From Oscillospiraceae bacterium (GTDB lineage Bacteria; Bacillota_A; Clostridia; Oscillospirales; Ruminococcaceae): a DNA stretch of 6,597 nt. The stretch's first letter is position 1; the number at the start of each line of letters is the position of its first letter. The stretch lies in NCBI GenBank assembly GCA_017400025.1, contig JAFQAF010000054.1, positions 1 to 6,597 of the forward strand. The letters run 5' to 3'. Of the stretch, positions 1 to 6,345 are shown piece by piece. Below the pieces are notes generated by a model. It saw nothing but the letters and a program-made list of their open reading frames with translations. It had not been told where the DNA came from and ran no database searches. The position numbers and the translations under genes are program-made.

Positions 1-72
1 GTTTGTAGAAACAAGATATTCCGAGACGGTTTTCCCGGCGATGTTCAGCTCCACACCGTTTACTTTGACCAT
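1..72 (-). CDS. thiS: ThiS-like sulfur carrier protein, N-terminal fragment
   Basis: This is a partial gene: 24 codons are visible and the rest lies beyond the left edge. The N-terminus MVKVNGVELNIAGKTVSEYL matches the usual ThiS opening, a short beta strand with an N-G pair, then G-K-T-V and a hydrophobic helix. ThiS is a small ubiquitin-fold protein whose C-terminal Gly-Gly is thiocarboxylated and donates sulfur to the thiazole ring of thiamine; that tail is outside the window. The start is well supported by AGGAGGTG (complement of 78-85) five bases upstream of the ATG. Other beta-grasp sulfur carriers, such as MoaD-like proteins, are an alternative. The neighbour to the left, often thiF, thiG or thiH in such operons, cannot be seen. 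Confidence 0.75.
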   Translation of the reverse strand, partial: MVKVNGVELNIAGKTVSEYLVSTN

Positions 73-93
73 AGTTACACCTCCTGAAAATAA

Positions 94-119
94 AAAAACG
101 GGGATTTGTCCCCGTTTTT
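94..119 (-). terminator. Terminator-like hairpin in the thiS leader, possible attenuator
   Basis: Bases 94-104 and 109-119 form an 11-bp perfect stem (A-tract, CGGGGA / TCCCCG, T-tract) with the loop TTTG. Read on the minus strand it is followed by a run of seven T and then, within a few bases, by the thiS Shine-Dalgarno. On the plus strand it also ends in five T, so it could act in both directions. The flanking genes are divergent, so an ordinary end-of-gene role does not fit. Attenuation of thiS or insulation of antisense transcription are the likely explanations. I looked for the TPP aptamer core (CTGAGA and the CCTGAT...CCAGCG segments) on the minus strand and did not find it. Confidence 0.65.
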
Positions 120-157
120 ACTTTTCTGGAGTTTATATTGCAGGACACCCGTAAATA

Positions 158-186
158 TTGAAACAATACAGCTTATGGGGTAAAAT
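158..186 (+). promoter_or_regulatory. SigA-type promoter of the sigma factor operon
   Basis: TTGAAA (158-163) and TAAAAT (181-186) are separated by exactly 17 bases, each matching the housekeeping consensus at five of six positions. Transcription would start near 193, giving a leader of about 28 bases before the ATG at 221. The -35 box coincides with the TTG that would be the start codon of the longest open frame, which argues against that upstream start. Confidence 0.7.
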
Positions 187-220
187 ATTTTATACAATCA
201 CAGTAACAACGAGGAACAAT

Positions 221-766
221 ATGCTGATTTATTTATCGCTGCTTGATACCGCAGAAGAAAGAAACAAGTTTGAGCAGCTTTACAATCGATACAGATACAC
301 CATGCTGTACACTGCAAACAGCATTCTGCAGGACCAGGGCCTGGCAGAGGACGCTGTGCACGATGCTTTTATAAGAATAGCAAAAAACTTTGGCAAGATA
401 GGCGATGTGGACAGTCCCCGCACCAGAGGCTTTGTAGTGGTAGTTACAAAAAACGTGGCAATCACTATGTATAACCGGCAGAAGGGTATTGTCATCACTG
501 AAGATGAAAGTGCAATGAACCATGTGGCAGACAGCAATGCAGATGATATTTTCAGCAGGATTTCATACGAAAGTATTGTGCAGCAGATTATTTCCCTGCC
601 GGATATTTACAAGGAAGTGATGTATCTCCGCCTTGTGAACGAGATGAAAATAAAGCAGGTTTCACAGCTGCTGCACCTGCCCGAGGAAACAGTGAAAAAG
701 AGACTGCAGCGCGGAAGAAAAGTGCTGGCTGAAAGACTGGAAAAGGAGGGCATTACATATGAGTAA
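221..766 (+). CDS. RNA polymerase sigma-70 family (ECF-like) factor
   Basis: A predicted 181-residue alternative sigma factor that would direct RNA polymerase to a dedicated promoter set. Region 2 spans about residues 18-88: a helix F-E-Q-L-Y-N-R-Y, then the acidic A-E-D-A-V-H-D-A-F core-binding segment at 42-50, and T-K-N-V-A at 76-80. Region 4, a helix-turn-helix, spans about 116-172, with the L-P-x-x-Y-K-E-V-M-Y-L-R block and the T-V-K-K-R-L-Q-R-G-R recognition helix. The open frame extends upstream to a TTG at 158, but I chose the ATG at 221. It has GAGGAA four bases upstream, MLIYLSLLDT is the usual beginning of clostridial members, and the upstream stretch overlaps the promoter. It overlaps the next gene by 8 bases, indicating translational coupling with a probable membrane regulator. 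The target regulon is unknown. Confidence 0.88.
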   Translation: MLIYLSLLDTAEERNKFEQLYNRYRYTMLYTANSILQDQGLAEDAVHDAFIRIAKNFGKIGDVDSPRTRGFVVVVTKNVAITMYNRQKGIVITEDESAMNHVADSNADDIFSRISYESIVQQIISLPDIYKEVMYLRLVNEMKIKQVSQLLHLPEETVKKRLQRGRKVLAERLEKEGITYE

Positions 767-1559
767 GGACATACTTAAAAAAGCCGCTGCCGATGCAATG
801 GAAAAAGAACTTTCGTATATTCCCTCTGAAAAAGAGCTTTCCGGGCAGTATACCTTCAGTGAAAGCTTTTTGCAGAAAATGGAAAGCCTTTTCCGCTATG
901 TGAACAGAACATATATGGATATACGGGGCATTCTGCTGAAACGTGAACATATTCTTGTATTTCTGCTTGCAGCTTTCAACCTGGCTGTGCTGGCTGTTTC
1001 TTCCGCCACAGGTATCAAGTGGCGTGATATAAGATTTATATGCAGTATAGGCACATTGATAATCCTCTCCCTTTTTGCGCCTAAAAAGGATAAAGACGGA
1101 AGCAGCAGACAGCAGGAAGAGGATTTTGGCGGCAGCTATATGCGCAGGCACGCACCTGCAATGATAGATACCAGCGGCGTGGACCCTTCCCCCTATCCAT
1201 ACAGAAGATATCCCAGAAAAGAACTGGAATACATTATACCAACTGTGCCACAAGACTACTCCGTGGAAAAGGATATACGCAGTGCATCTACACACATTGT
1301 GGAGTTCAGAGATATTGCCGGCAGGTCTCTCACCTATGAAAAACGCCTGCTGAAGGATGCCGTACTGGTAACCGTTGACCCGTATGCTGTAAAAGCAGAG
1401 GAGTTTATTCTCAACGGCTGTGATGCAATATGCTTTGAAAAAGACGGCGAAACCCACATCCTGTGGGAAGACAAATATCACCAGCTGTACCTGCACTCTG
1501 CAGACAGCAAAGATACACTTATGCAGACAGCGGAAAACATTCCTGTTGAATTTGTATAA
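759..1559 (+). CDS. Membrane protein with DUF4367-like C-terminal domain, putative anti-sigma factor
   Basis: A 266-residue protein whose start overlaps the sigma factor stop; AAGGAGGG (743-750) lies eight bases before the ATG. Residues 1-60 are charged and probably cytoplasmic, where they could bind the sigma factor. Residues about 64-86 form a clear transmembrane helix. A second hydrophobic stretch follows at about 92-107, then a basic and acidic linker. From about 157 to 260 the pattern matches DUF4367: an I-I-P-T-V-P-Q-D-Y opening, central beta strands, then N-G-C-D-A-I-C-F-E-K-D-G, a W-E-D segment and a closing helix, T-L-M-Q-T-A-E-N-I. Clostridial genes with this domain commonly sit just after sigma-70 factors, so an anti-sigma or signal-sensing role is inferred from family and context, not shown. 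If both hydrophobic segments cross the membrane, the DUF4367 domain would be cytoplasmic, unlike the usual single-pass arrangement. Confidence 0.82.
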   Translation: MSKDILKKAAADAMEKELSYIPSEKELSGQYTFSESFLQKMESLFRYVNRTYMDIRGILLKREHILVFLLAAFNLAVLAVSSATGIKWRDIRFICSIGTLIILSLFAPKKDKDGSSRQQEEDFGGSYMRRHAPAMIDTSGVDPSPYPYRRYPRKELEYIIPTVPQDYSVEKDIRSASTHIVEFRDIAGRSLTYEKRLLKDAVLVTVDPYAVKAEEFILNGCDAICFEKDGETHILWEDKYHQLYLHSADSKDTLMQTAENIPVEFV

Positions 1560-1578
1560 ACACCGATATGAAACAAAA

Positions 1579-1620
1579 GTGAAAAGCTGCCGGAATTACG
1601 GTGGCTTTTCACATTTTTAT
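1579..1620 (+). terminator. Intrinsic terminator of the sigma factor operon
   Basis: Bases 1579-1592 pair with 1599-1612 in a 14-bp stem (two G-T wobbles) around the loop GAATTA, followed by ATTTTTAT. It begins 20 bases after the stop codon of the membrane protein gene, as expected for the end of the operon. Confidence 0.85.
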
Positions 1621-1636
1621 AATAAACTTGTATTAT
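1608..1636 (+). promoter_or_regulatory. Candidate promoter of the cardiolipin synthase gene
   Basis: TTCACA (1608-1613) and TATTAT (1631-1636) are 17 bases apart, each five of six to consensus. The -35 box overlaps the descending arm of the preceding terminator. A competing and weaker reading uses TTGTAT (1628-1633) with TTAAAT (1652-1657), spacing 18. Either gives a short leader before the ATG at 1671. Confidence 0.4.
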
Positions 1637-1670
1637 ATTGTATCTTACATCTTAAATAAGGGGGAGTATC

Positions 1671-3245
1671 ATGGAATACAATTCCGAAAATGAAATATCC
1701 TTGCTGGACAAAGGCAAACACGGCCTGCTGCATATGGTATTCAGCCGTCTGGGGCTGGTTGTGCTGCTGCTTGTACTGCAGATTGGAATAATCGTACATT
1801 TTTATATAGCTTTCAGAGACTATTCACCATATTACTATTCTGTAAGCCTTATATTATCTTTTATAATCTTTGTTCAGATAATAAACAACAGCAACATTGA
1901 GCCTACAAGCAAAATCACCTGGCTGGCGCTGATAGCTGCAATGCCGCTGTTCGGTGCTTTTATGTTTTTGTATACTAAACAGGACATCGGCTTCAGGGCA
2001 TTGAAGTTCCAGGCCAGCAGAATTCTCAAATCCACCGAGAAAGCTATCCCACAGGACAGTGAAACAATGGAAAAACTCCAGGCTGAAAGCCCTGAAACCG
2101 CAAGTCTTGCACAGTATATTGCACGCACCGGCTGCCATCCTGTATACGAAAACACAGATGTGCGATACTTCCCTCTTGGCGAAGACAAATTCAGACGGAT
2201 GCTGGAAGAACTGGAAAAAGCCGAAAAATTCATATTTATGGAATACTACATTGTGGACGAAGGCCATATGTGGGGCAGGATACTGGATGTGCTGTCCAGA
2301 AAAGCAAAGGAAGGAGTAACCATCCTTTTTATGTATGACGGAAACAACGAATTTCTCACTCTGCCACGTGGATATGACAAAAAACTGCAGCAGCTGGGCA
2401 TACAGTGCAAGGTATTCGCACCTGCCACACCATTCGTTTCCACCCATTACAACTACCGTGACCACAGAAAAATCCTGGTTATAGACAACAAGGTTGCATT
2501 TACAGGCGGTATAAATCTGGCCGATGAATATATAAACAGGTATGAAAAATACGGGCACTGGAAAGACACTGCCATTATGCTGAAGGGTGAGGCTGTGAAA
2601 AGCTTTACACTTATGTTTCTTCAGATGTGGAATATTTCCGGCAAAACAGAAAAATACGAAGACTATATTGCAGCCCCCTGCGACCAGTACAGTTCCAACG
2701 GGTACGTCATACCTTATGGCGACTCCCCTCTTGACCACTACCGCACAGGTGAGCAGGTATATCTGGATATAATAAACCGTGCAAACAGATATGTTTACAT
2801 TATGTCCCCGTATCTGATACTTGACGGCGAGCTGGAAAGCGCGCTGAAATTTGCCGCACAGCGCGGGGTAGATGTAAAAATGATACTGCCGGGAATACCG
2901 GATAAAAAAGTACCCTATGCAGTTGCCAAAACACATTTTTCATCCCTTACCGGTGCCGGCGTAAAGATTTATACCTATGACCCGGGATTCGTGCACGCAA
3001 AAGTTTTTATAAGTGATGACATCAAAGCTGTTGTAGGAACTGTAAATCTGGACTACCGCAGTCTTTACCACCATTTTGAATGTGCTGCATACCTGTATAA
3101 AACCGACTGTATTCCCGAAATTGTTCAGGATTTCCACGAAACCCTGGCAAAATGCTCCGCTGTGACAACACAGACCATCAGAAAAGAAAAACTGTCAACC
3201 AGACTGATTGGCAGACTGGTAAAAATAGTATCTCCCCTGATGTGA
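1671..3245 (+). CDS. cls: Cardiolipin synthase (phospholipase D superfamily)
   Basis: A 524-residue integral membrane enzyme expected to join two phosphatidylglycerol molecules into cardiolipin and glycerol at the cytoplasmic membrane. Three hydrophobic helices lie at about residues 23-48, 57-72 and 82-101, followed by the P-L-F-G-A-F-M-F-L segment typical of the N-terminal Cls domain. Two catalytic HxKxxxxD motifs are intact: H265-K267-D272, followed by G-G-I-N-L at 279-283, and H442-K444-D449, followed by G-T-V-N-L-D-Y-R-S-L at 456-465. The length is close to the usual Firmicute Cls (about 480-520). The start has AAGGGGGAG (1658-1666) four bases upstream. The gene stands alone between terminators. 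Another PLD-superfamily phosphatidyltransferase is possible, but the helices plus paired HKD motifs favour Cls. Confidence 0.92.
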   Translation: MEYNSENEISLLDKGKHGLLHMVFSRLGLVVLLLVLQIGIIVHFYIAFRDYSPYYYSVSLILSFIIFVQIINNSNIEPTSKITWLALIAAMPLFGAFMFLYTKQDIGFRALKFQASRILKSTEKAIPQDSETMEKLQAESPETASLAQYIARTGCHPVYENTDVRYFPLGEDKFRRMLEELEKAEKFIFMEYYIVDEGHMWGRILDVLSRKAKEGVTILFMYDGNNEFLTLPRGYDKKLQQLGIQCKVFAPATPFVSTHYNYRDHRKILVIDNKVAFTGGINLADEYINRYEKYGHWKDTAIMLKGEAVKSFTLMFLQMWNISGKTEKYEDYIAAPCDQYSSNGYVIPYGDSPLDHYRTGEQVYLDIINRANRYVYIMSPYLILDGELESALKFAAQRGVDVKMILPGIPDKKVPYAVAKTHFSSLTGAGVKIYTYDPGFVHAKVFISDDIKAVVGTVNLDYRSLYHHFECAAYLYKTDCIPEIVQDFHETLAKCSAVTTQTIRKEKLSTRLIGRLVKIVSPLM

Positions 3246-3276
3246 CAACCCTATACTTTTTATAAAAATACAAAAC

Positions 3277-3317
3277 AATCCCGGTACAGGCCTGAATCTG
3301 CACCGGGATTTTATTTA
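3277..3317. terminator. Bidirectional terminator between cls and proS
   Basis: AATCCCGGT (3277-3285) pairs perfectly with ACCGGGATT (3302-3310). The stem continues after one A-C mismatch through CAG/CTG, closing a loop at 3290-3297. On the plus strand TTTTATTT follows. On the minus strand a T-rich tract interrupted by G continues into the cls tail. It serves two convergent genes; the proS stop codon lies inside the plus-strand T tract. Confidence 0.8.
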
Positions 3318-5036
3318 CAGTTTTTCAGAAAGCTGTTTCAGAAGCTCTGCAATGTATTCCCCTGCATCTTCTGTTGCAACAAGTGCTTTCACTGTCTTGT
3401 CTCGTGTTACAATTTCCACCTTGTTTTCCTTGAGATTTCTCGGGCTTACAATAACCCTTACCGGAACGCCCAGCAAGTCCGCATCTGCAAACATTTCACC
3501 CGGGCGCACTCCTTCCCTGTCATCATAAATAACCTCTGTTCCTTTTTTCTGCAGCAGGTTATACAGATTGTCAGCAGTTTCCCTTGTCCGAGCATCATCT
3601 GCTCGCAGGCAGCACAGATGAACCTGCCACGGGGCAATTGAAACCGGCCACACCGGGCCAAAGTCATCGTGGTATTCCTCACATACTGACGCCGCCAGCC
3701 TGCCAACGCCTATGCCGTAACAGCCCATTACCGGGTAATGCTTGCTGCCGTCCCTGTCTGTGTATTCCATACCCATACTTTCTGTGTATTTTGTACCCAG
3801 CTGGAATATATTGCCCACCTCTATGCCTCTTTTTACAGTAAGCGCAGGTTTTCCGCAGTGCGGACAGATACCGCCTTCCTTAGCCTTGGCTATATCGCAG
3901 TACTGACTGCCCGGAACATCTCTTTCAGGGCAGAAGCCTGTGTAATGGAATCCTTCCCTGTTTGCACCGGCCACAAGGTTTGTTTCTCCTCTGAGGGATA
4001 AATCCATATAATATTCCACTTCTGATGAAAGACCGTAAGGGCCTGTATACCCTGCCACCAGCGGCGAATCCTCTGTAATCACCGCAGGGTATATATCTTC
4101 ACCTACCAGGTTGCGCAGCTTTGTTTCATTTATTTCATAATCGCCGCGGATAAAAGCCACTACGCATCTGTCATCGGATTTTTTCCGGTAAACCACAGCT
4201 TTGCAGGTTTTTCCCACTTCTGTGCCAAGAAACCGGCATACTTCATCAATAGTTTTGCAGTCCGGGGTTTCCACAGCAACAAGGCTTTCAGATGTATCTT
4301 TGCCGTTTATCTGCGGAATATTTTCAGCAGCCTCCATATTTGCCCTGTAATCACACTCTGTGCACAGCACAATGGAATCTTCCCCGATATCGTTCAGCAG
4401 CATATATTCGTGTGATACACTGCCACCCATCATACCGGAATCAGATGCCACAGCCACCACCTGCGGTATGCCCACACGGCGGAAAATGCGGTTGTATGCA
4501 TCATAGCATCTGGTGTAATAATTCTCCAGGTCCTGCTGTGATGTATGGAAGGAATATGCATCTTTCATTGTAAATTCGCGCACGCGTATCATACCGGCTC
4601 TTGGTCTGGCTTCATCCCTGAATTTGCGCTGTATCTGATAAATCATAAAAGGATACTGCTGGTATGAAGCAGCGTATTCCCTGACAAGCTGTACTGCAGC
4701 TTCCTCGTGGGTCATTCCCAGTACCATACGTGAGGAGTTTCTGTCCTCAAATCTTACCATTTCACTGGCAACAGAATTGTATCGGCCGGATTCCTCCCAC
4801 AGTTCTGCAGGCATAACAACCGGAAACAGCACTTCCTGGCCGTCTATGGCATTCATTTCTTCCCTGATAATTCTTTCGATTTTTGCTGTAATTCTGCGGA
4901 GGGCAGGATATTCTGAAAAGATGCCGCTGCCAACGGATTTCATATATCCTCCTCTCACCATAAGTGCATGGCTGTCTGTAATACAGTCTGCAGGTCTTTC
5001 CCTGAACCTCTGTCCTACAAGATTTCTGATTTTCAT
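3315..5036 (-). CDS. proS: Prolyl-tRNA synthetase, bacterial type with editing domain
   Basis: A class II aminoacyl-tRNA synthetase of 573 residues that charges tRNA-Pro with proline in the cytoplasm. Numbered from the chosen start, the T-H-E-E proline-binding loop is at 109-112 and motif 2, with R140-D141-E142 and R-P-R, runs to about 163. The YbaK-like editing insertion lies at about 222-402, carrying C-T-E-C and C-P-H-C cysteine pairs and G-A-N-R-E-G-F-H-Y. Motif 3, G-C-Y-G-I-G-V-G-R-L, is at 438-447, and the anticodon-binding domain occupies about 465-573. The length is normal and nothing appears broken. The frame opens at an ATG at 5045, but there AAAGG abuts the start codon. The ATG at 5036 has AAGGA seven bases upstream and gives the family N-terminus MKIRNLVGQRF. 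Expression is controlled by the proline T-box directly upstream. Confidence 0.96.
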   Translation of the reverse strand: MKIRNLVGQRFRERPADCITDSHALMVRGGYMKSVGSGIFSEYPALRRITAKIERIIREEMNAIDGQEVLFPVVMPAELWEESGRYNSVASEMVRFEDRNSSRMVLGMTHEEAAVQLVREYAASYQQYPFMIYQIQRKFRDEARPRAGMIRVREFTMKDAYSFHTSQQDLENYYTRCYDAYNRIFRRVGIPQVVAVASDSGMMGGSVSHEYMLLNDIGEDSIVLCTECDYRANMEAAENIPQINGKDTSESLVAVETPDCKTIDEVCRFLGTEVGKTCKAVVYRKKSDDRCVVAFIRGDYEINETKLRNLVGEDIYPAVITEDSPLVAGYTGPYGLSSEVEYYMDLSLRGETNLVAGANREGFHYTGFCPERDVPGSQYCDIAKAKEGGICPHCGKPALTVKRGIEVGNIFQLGTKYTESMGMEYTDRDGSKHYPVMGCYGIGVGRLAASVCEEYHDDFGPVWPVSIAPWQVHLCCLRADDARTRETADNLYNLLQKKGTEVIYDDREGVRPGEMFADADLLGVPVRVIVSPRNLKENKVEIVTRDKTVKALVATEDAGEYIAELLKQLSEKL

Positions 5037-5088
5037 TTTTCTCATCCTTTCTTTTTAAGTTTGAGAGATAAACTTTTAATCTGTGCAT

Positions 5089-5124
5089 AAAAAAAGCCCG
5101 AGCATAACAAATGTTATACTCAGG
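5089..5124 (-). terminator. Regulated terminator of the proS T-box
   Basis: On the minus strand CCTGAGTATAAC (5113-5124) pairs with GTTATGCTCGGG (5097-5108) in a 12-bp stem with two G-T wobbles and loop ATTT, followed by C and seven T (5089-5095). Its 5' arm shares bases with the antiterminator, as expected for transcriptional T-box control. It ends about 50 bases before the proS start. Confidence 0.92.
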
Positions 5125-5349
5125 ACGAATAAAATCCGCGTTACCACCCGAATTCAGACTGTATCTGCACTCATTGCAAGCTATCACTCACATGTCTATG
5201 ATAACGGTGACCTCCGTCAGGGGTTTTCTGTAAAAGATTTTCTCCCCTGCTGCTCCCGGACTGGTTCAGATTGCATATTACTGAGGCCTTGCACCAACCG
5301 GCCATTCTCTGACAGCTATAAAGTCTTACTGTTTCCGTTCATTGCATTT
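5089..5349 (-). promoter_or_regulatory. T-box riboswitch, proline-specific, leader of proS
   Basis: This minus-strand leader has the full set of T-box hallmarks. Stem I carries AGAGA (complement of 5306-5310) and the distal GGTTGGTGCAAGGCC loop region (5285-5299). Its 3' side reads GAA-CCA-G, placing a proline codon CCA at 5262-5264 in the specifier position. The T-box sequence GGGTGGTAACGCG lies at 5137-5149; its TGGT bulge would pair with the free 3' NCCA end of uncharged tRNA-Pro. The antiterminator pairs GCG and GGG with CGTCC (5123-5127), overlapping the terminator stem, so the two folds exclude each other. Uncharged tRNA-Pro (UGG anticodon) should permit read-through into proS. The 5' end is inferred from the promoter. 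Confidence 0.93.
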
Positions 5350-5355
5350 GAATAT

Positions 5356-5384
5356 ATTTTATCACAGAGTTCCTGCCTTGTCCA
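5356..5384 (-). promoter_or_regulatory. Promoter of the proS T-box transcript
   Basis: On the minus strand TGGACA (5379-5384) and TAAAAT (5356-5361) are 17 bases apart, each five of six to consensus. A TG one base before the -10 gives an extended -10 element. Transcription would begin near 5349, just ahead of Stem I, giving a leader of about 310 bases before the chosen proS start. Confidence 0.7.
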
Positions 5385-5397
5385 CAAAAAGTCTGTA

Positions 5398-5426
5398 AAT
5401 ATAAAGGCCGCAGATTTCTGCGGCCT
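5398..5426 (-). terminator. Intrinsic terminator of the uncharacterised membrane protein gene
   Basis: AGGCCGCAGA (5405-5414) and TCTGCGGCCT (5417-5426) form a GC-rich perfect inverted repeat with a tiny loop. On the minus strand a T-rich tract, TTATATTT, follows. It lies a few bases past the stop codon of the gene at 5434-6234 and separates it from the proS promoter. Confidence 0.88.
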
Positions 5427-5433
5427 GAGATAT

Positions 5434-6234
5434 TTAATTCTGTGCATCCGGTGCCGGGGTTGCTTCCGGCAGTTCAACCTTCATTGCACTTTCCCTTACT
5501 GCTACCAGGGCAAACTGGCCATCCTGCTTTTCAAAAATATAGTCAACATATTTTGAAAGAGCGCCGCCTGTTGTATCTGCCCAGGAGTTGGATGGTGAAA
5601 GATAACCCACTGTAACGATTTTTTCTGTAAATGTCTTTTTGATTTTTTCTACCTGTGGTGTAAAACCTGTAGGGAAGTTTGTAGCCGGTACTACGTATGC
5701 CTGTTTTTCCTTGTTGAATTCAAACTCTACGTCCCGGTCTGAAAAGCTGCCGTGTTCCAGCTTGATGCCTGTGCCGAAAACTTTTGAAAAGTATTTGTCC
5801 ACATCAACTGCAGGCAGAAGAGTATAACCGTATTCATCTGTTTCATAGATGGACATATCTTCATTCATAATTGCAGCCCACACACTGCTGGCAAGCAGCA
5901 TCTGCTGGTCAGCCTGGTCAGGTGATTCAAAAGGCAGTGGGTCATATACTACAAGTGTTGTAAGAAGATTGTTGTATTCCTGTTTTTCGCCTTCATTATC
6001 CACAATTTTCACACCCAGTGAAAAAATATTGGTGATAATTGAAACAAGGCCCACAAGTGCAAGGAAACAGAATACACCGCCCGTAACAATTCTTCTGGTG
6101 CGCACCTTGTCATTCTTTTTACCTTTTTTGGCTGAATATGTTTTTCTTTCCTTTTCAGCCTGTTCAACTTCTATCATGTCTTTTTCGAAATCAACTTTTG
6201 CTTTTTCGATTTTGTTGTCCTTTTCTTTTGTCAT
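5434..6234 (-). CDS. Uncharacterised single-pass membrane protein
   Basis: A 266-residue protein I cannot assign to a named family. Residues 1-48 are highly charged, rich in Lys and Glu with heptad-like spacing, and may form a short coiled coil. A basic stretch, K-V-R-T-R-R at 43-48, precedes one transmembrane helix at about 49-74. By the positive-inside rule the N-terminus is cytoplasmic and residues 75-266 are outside. The outer part has mixed alpha/beta character with aromatic residues and D-P-L-P-F (98-102), but no cysteine or recognisable catalytic motif. It ends in a Pro/Ala-rich tail (256-264). The start has GAGGAGA four bases upstream. It is a single-gene unit with its own strong promoter and terminator. 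An extracytoplasmic sensing or cell-envelope role is conceivable, but nothing here proves it. Confidence 0.88.
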   Translation of the reverse strand: MTKEKDNKIEKAKVDFEKDMIEVEQAEKERKTYSAKKGKKNDKVRTRRIVTGGVFCFLALVGLVSIITNIFSLGVKIVDNEGEKQEYNNLLTTLVVYDPLPFESPDQADQQMLLASSVWAAIMNEDMSIYETDEYGYTLLPAVDVDKYFSKVFGTGIKLEHGSFSDRDVEFEFNKEKQAYVVPATNFPTGFTPQVEKIKKTFTEKIVTVGYLSPSNSWADTTGGALSKYVDYIFEKQDGQFALVAVRESAMKVELPEATPAPDAQN

Positions 6235-6292
6235 ATTATCTCCTCGTTTATATAAATTGCCTCCAGGGCATACTTTTACAGATTACTAATAC

Positions 6293-6321
6293 ATTATAAC
6301 ATAGCATTCGACATAAATCAA
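6293..6321 (-). promoter_or_regulatory. Strong extended -10 promoter of the uncharacterised membrane protein gene
   Basis: On the minus strand TTGATT (6316-6321) and a perfect TATAAT (6293-6298) are separated by 17 bases, and TG sits one base before the -10. Transcription would start near 6286, giving a leader of about 50 bases that ends in the GAGGAGA ribosome-binding site. Confidence 0.78.
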
Positions 6322-6331
6322 AAAAATTTTA

Positions 6332-6345
6332 TAAACAATTGTTTA
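6332..6345. repeat. 14-bp perfect palindrome TAAACAATTGTTTA
   Basis: A perfect inverted repeat located 10 bases upstream of the -35 box of the minus-strand promoter, inside the divergent AT-rich region. It could be an operator for a dimeric regulator of one or both neighbouring genes. The surrounding sequence is very AT-rich, so chance cannot be excluded. Confidence 0.4.

Noticed and set aside
73..240. TPP riboswitch upstream of thiS
   Set aside because: A GGGTG string is present on the minus strand, but the CTGAGA and CCTGAT...CCAGCG core segments are absent, so the aptamer cannot be supported.
753..1496. Long minus-strand open frame opposite the DUF4367 gene
   Set aside because: It is a shadow of the plus-strand gene: no family resemblance, no convincing ribosome-binding site, and the plus frame has a clear domain.
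1854..2936. 360-codon minus-strand frame opposite cls
   Set aside because: The translation is rich in Cys, Phe and His without domains, as expected for the reverse of a PLD coding region; cls carries both HKD motifs.
5034..5045. ATG at 5045 as the proS start
   Set aside because: The purine-rich RBS directly abuts this ATG; the ATG at 5036 has proper spacing and matches the family N-terminus.
5057..5075. Small hairpin AAGTTT/AAACTT between the T-box terminator and proS
   Set aside because: Only six AT-rich pairs with a seven-base loop; too weak to call a regulatory element.
5083..5556. Plus-strand open frame across the proS leader
   Set aside because: It lies over the T-box, the terminator and the 3' end of the membrane protein gene, and has no RBS or recognisable protein pattern.
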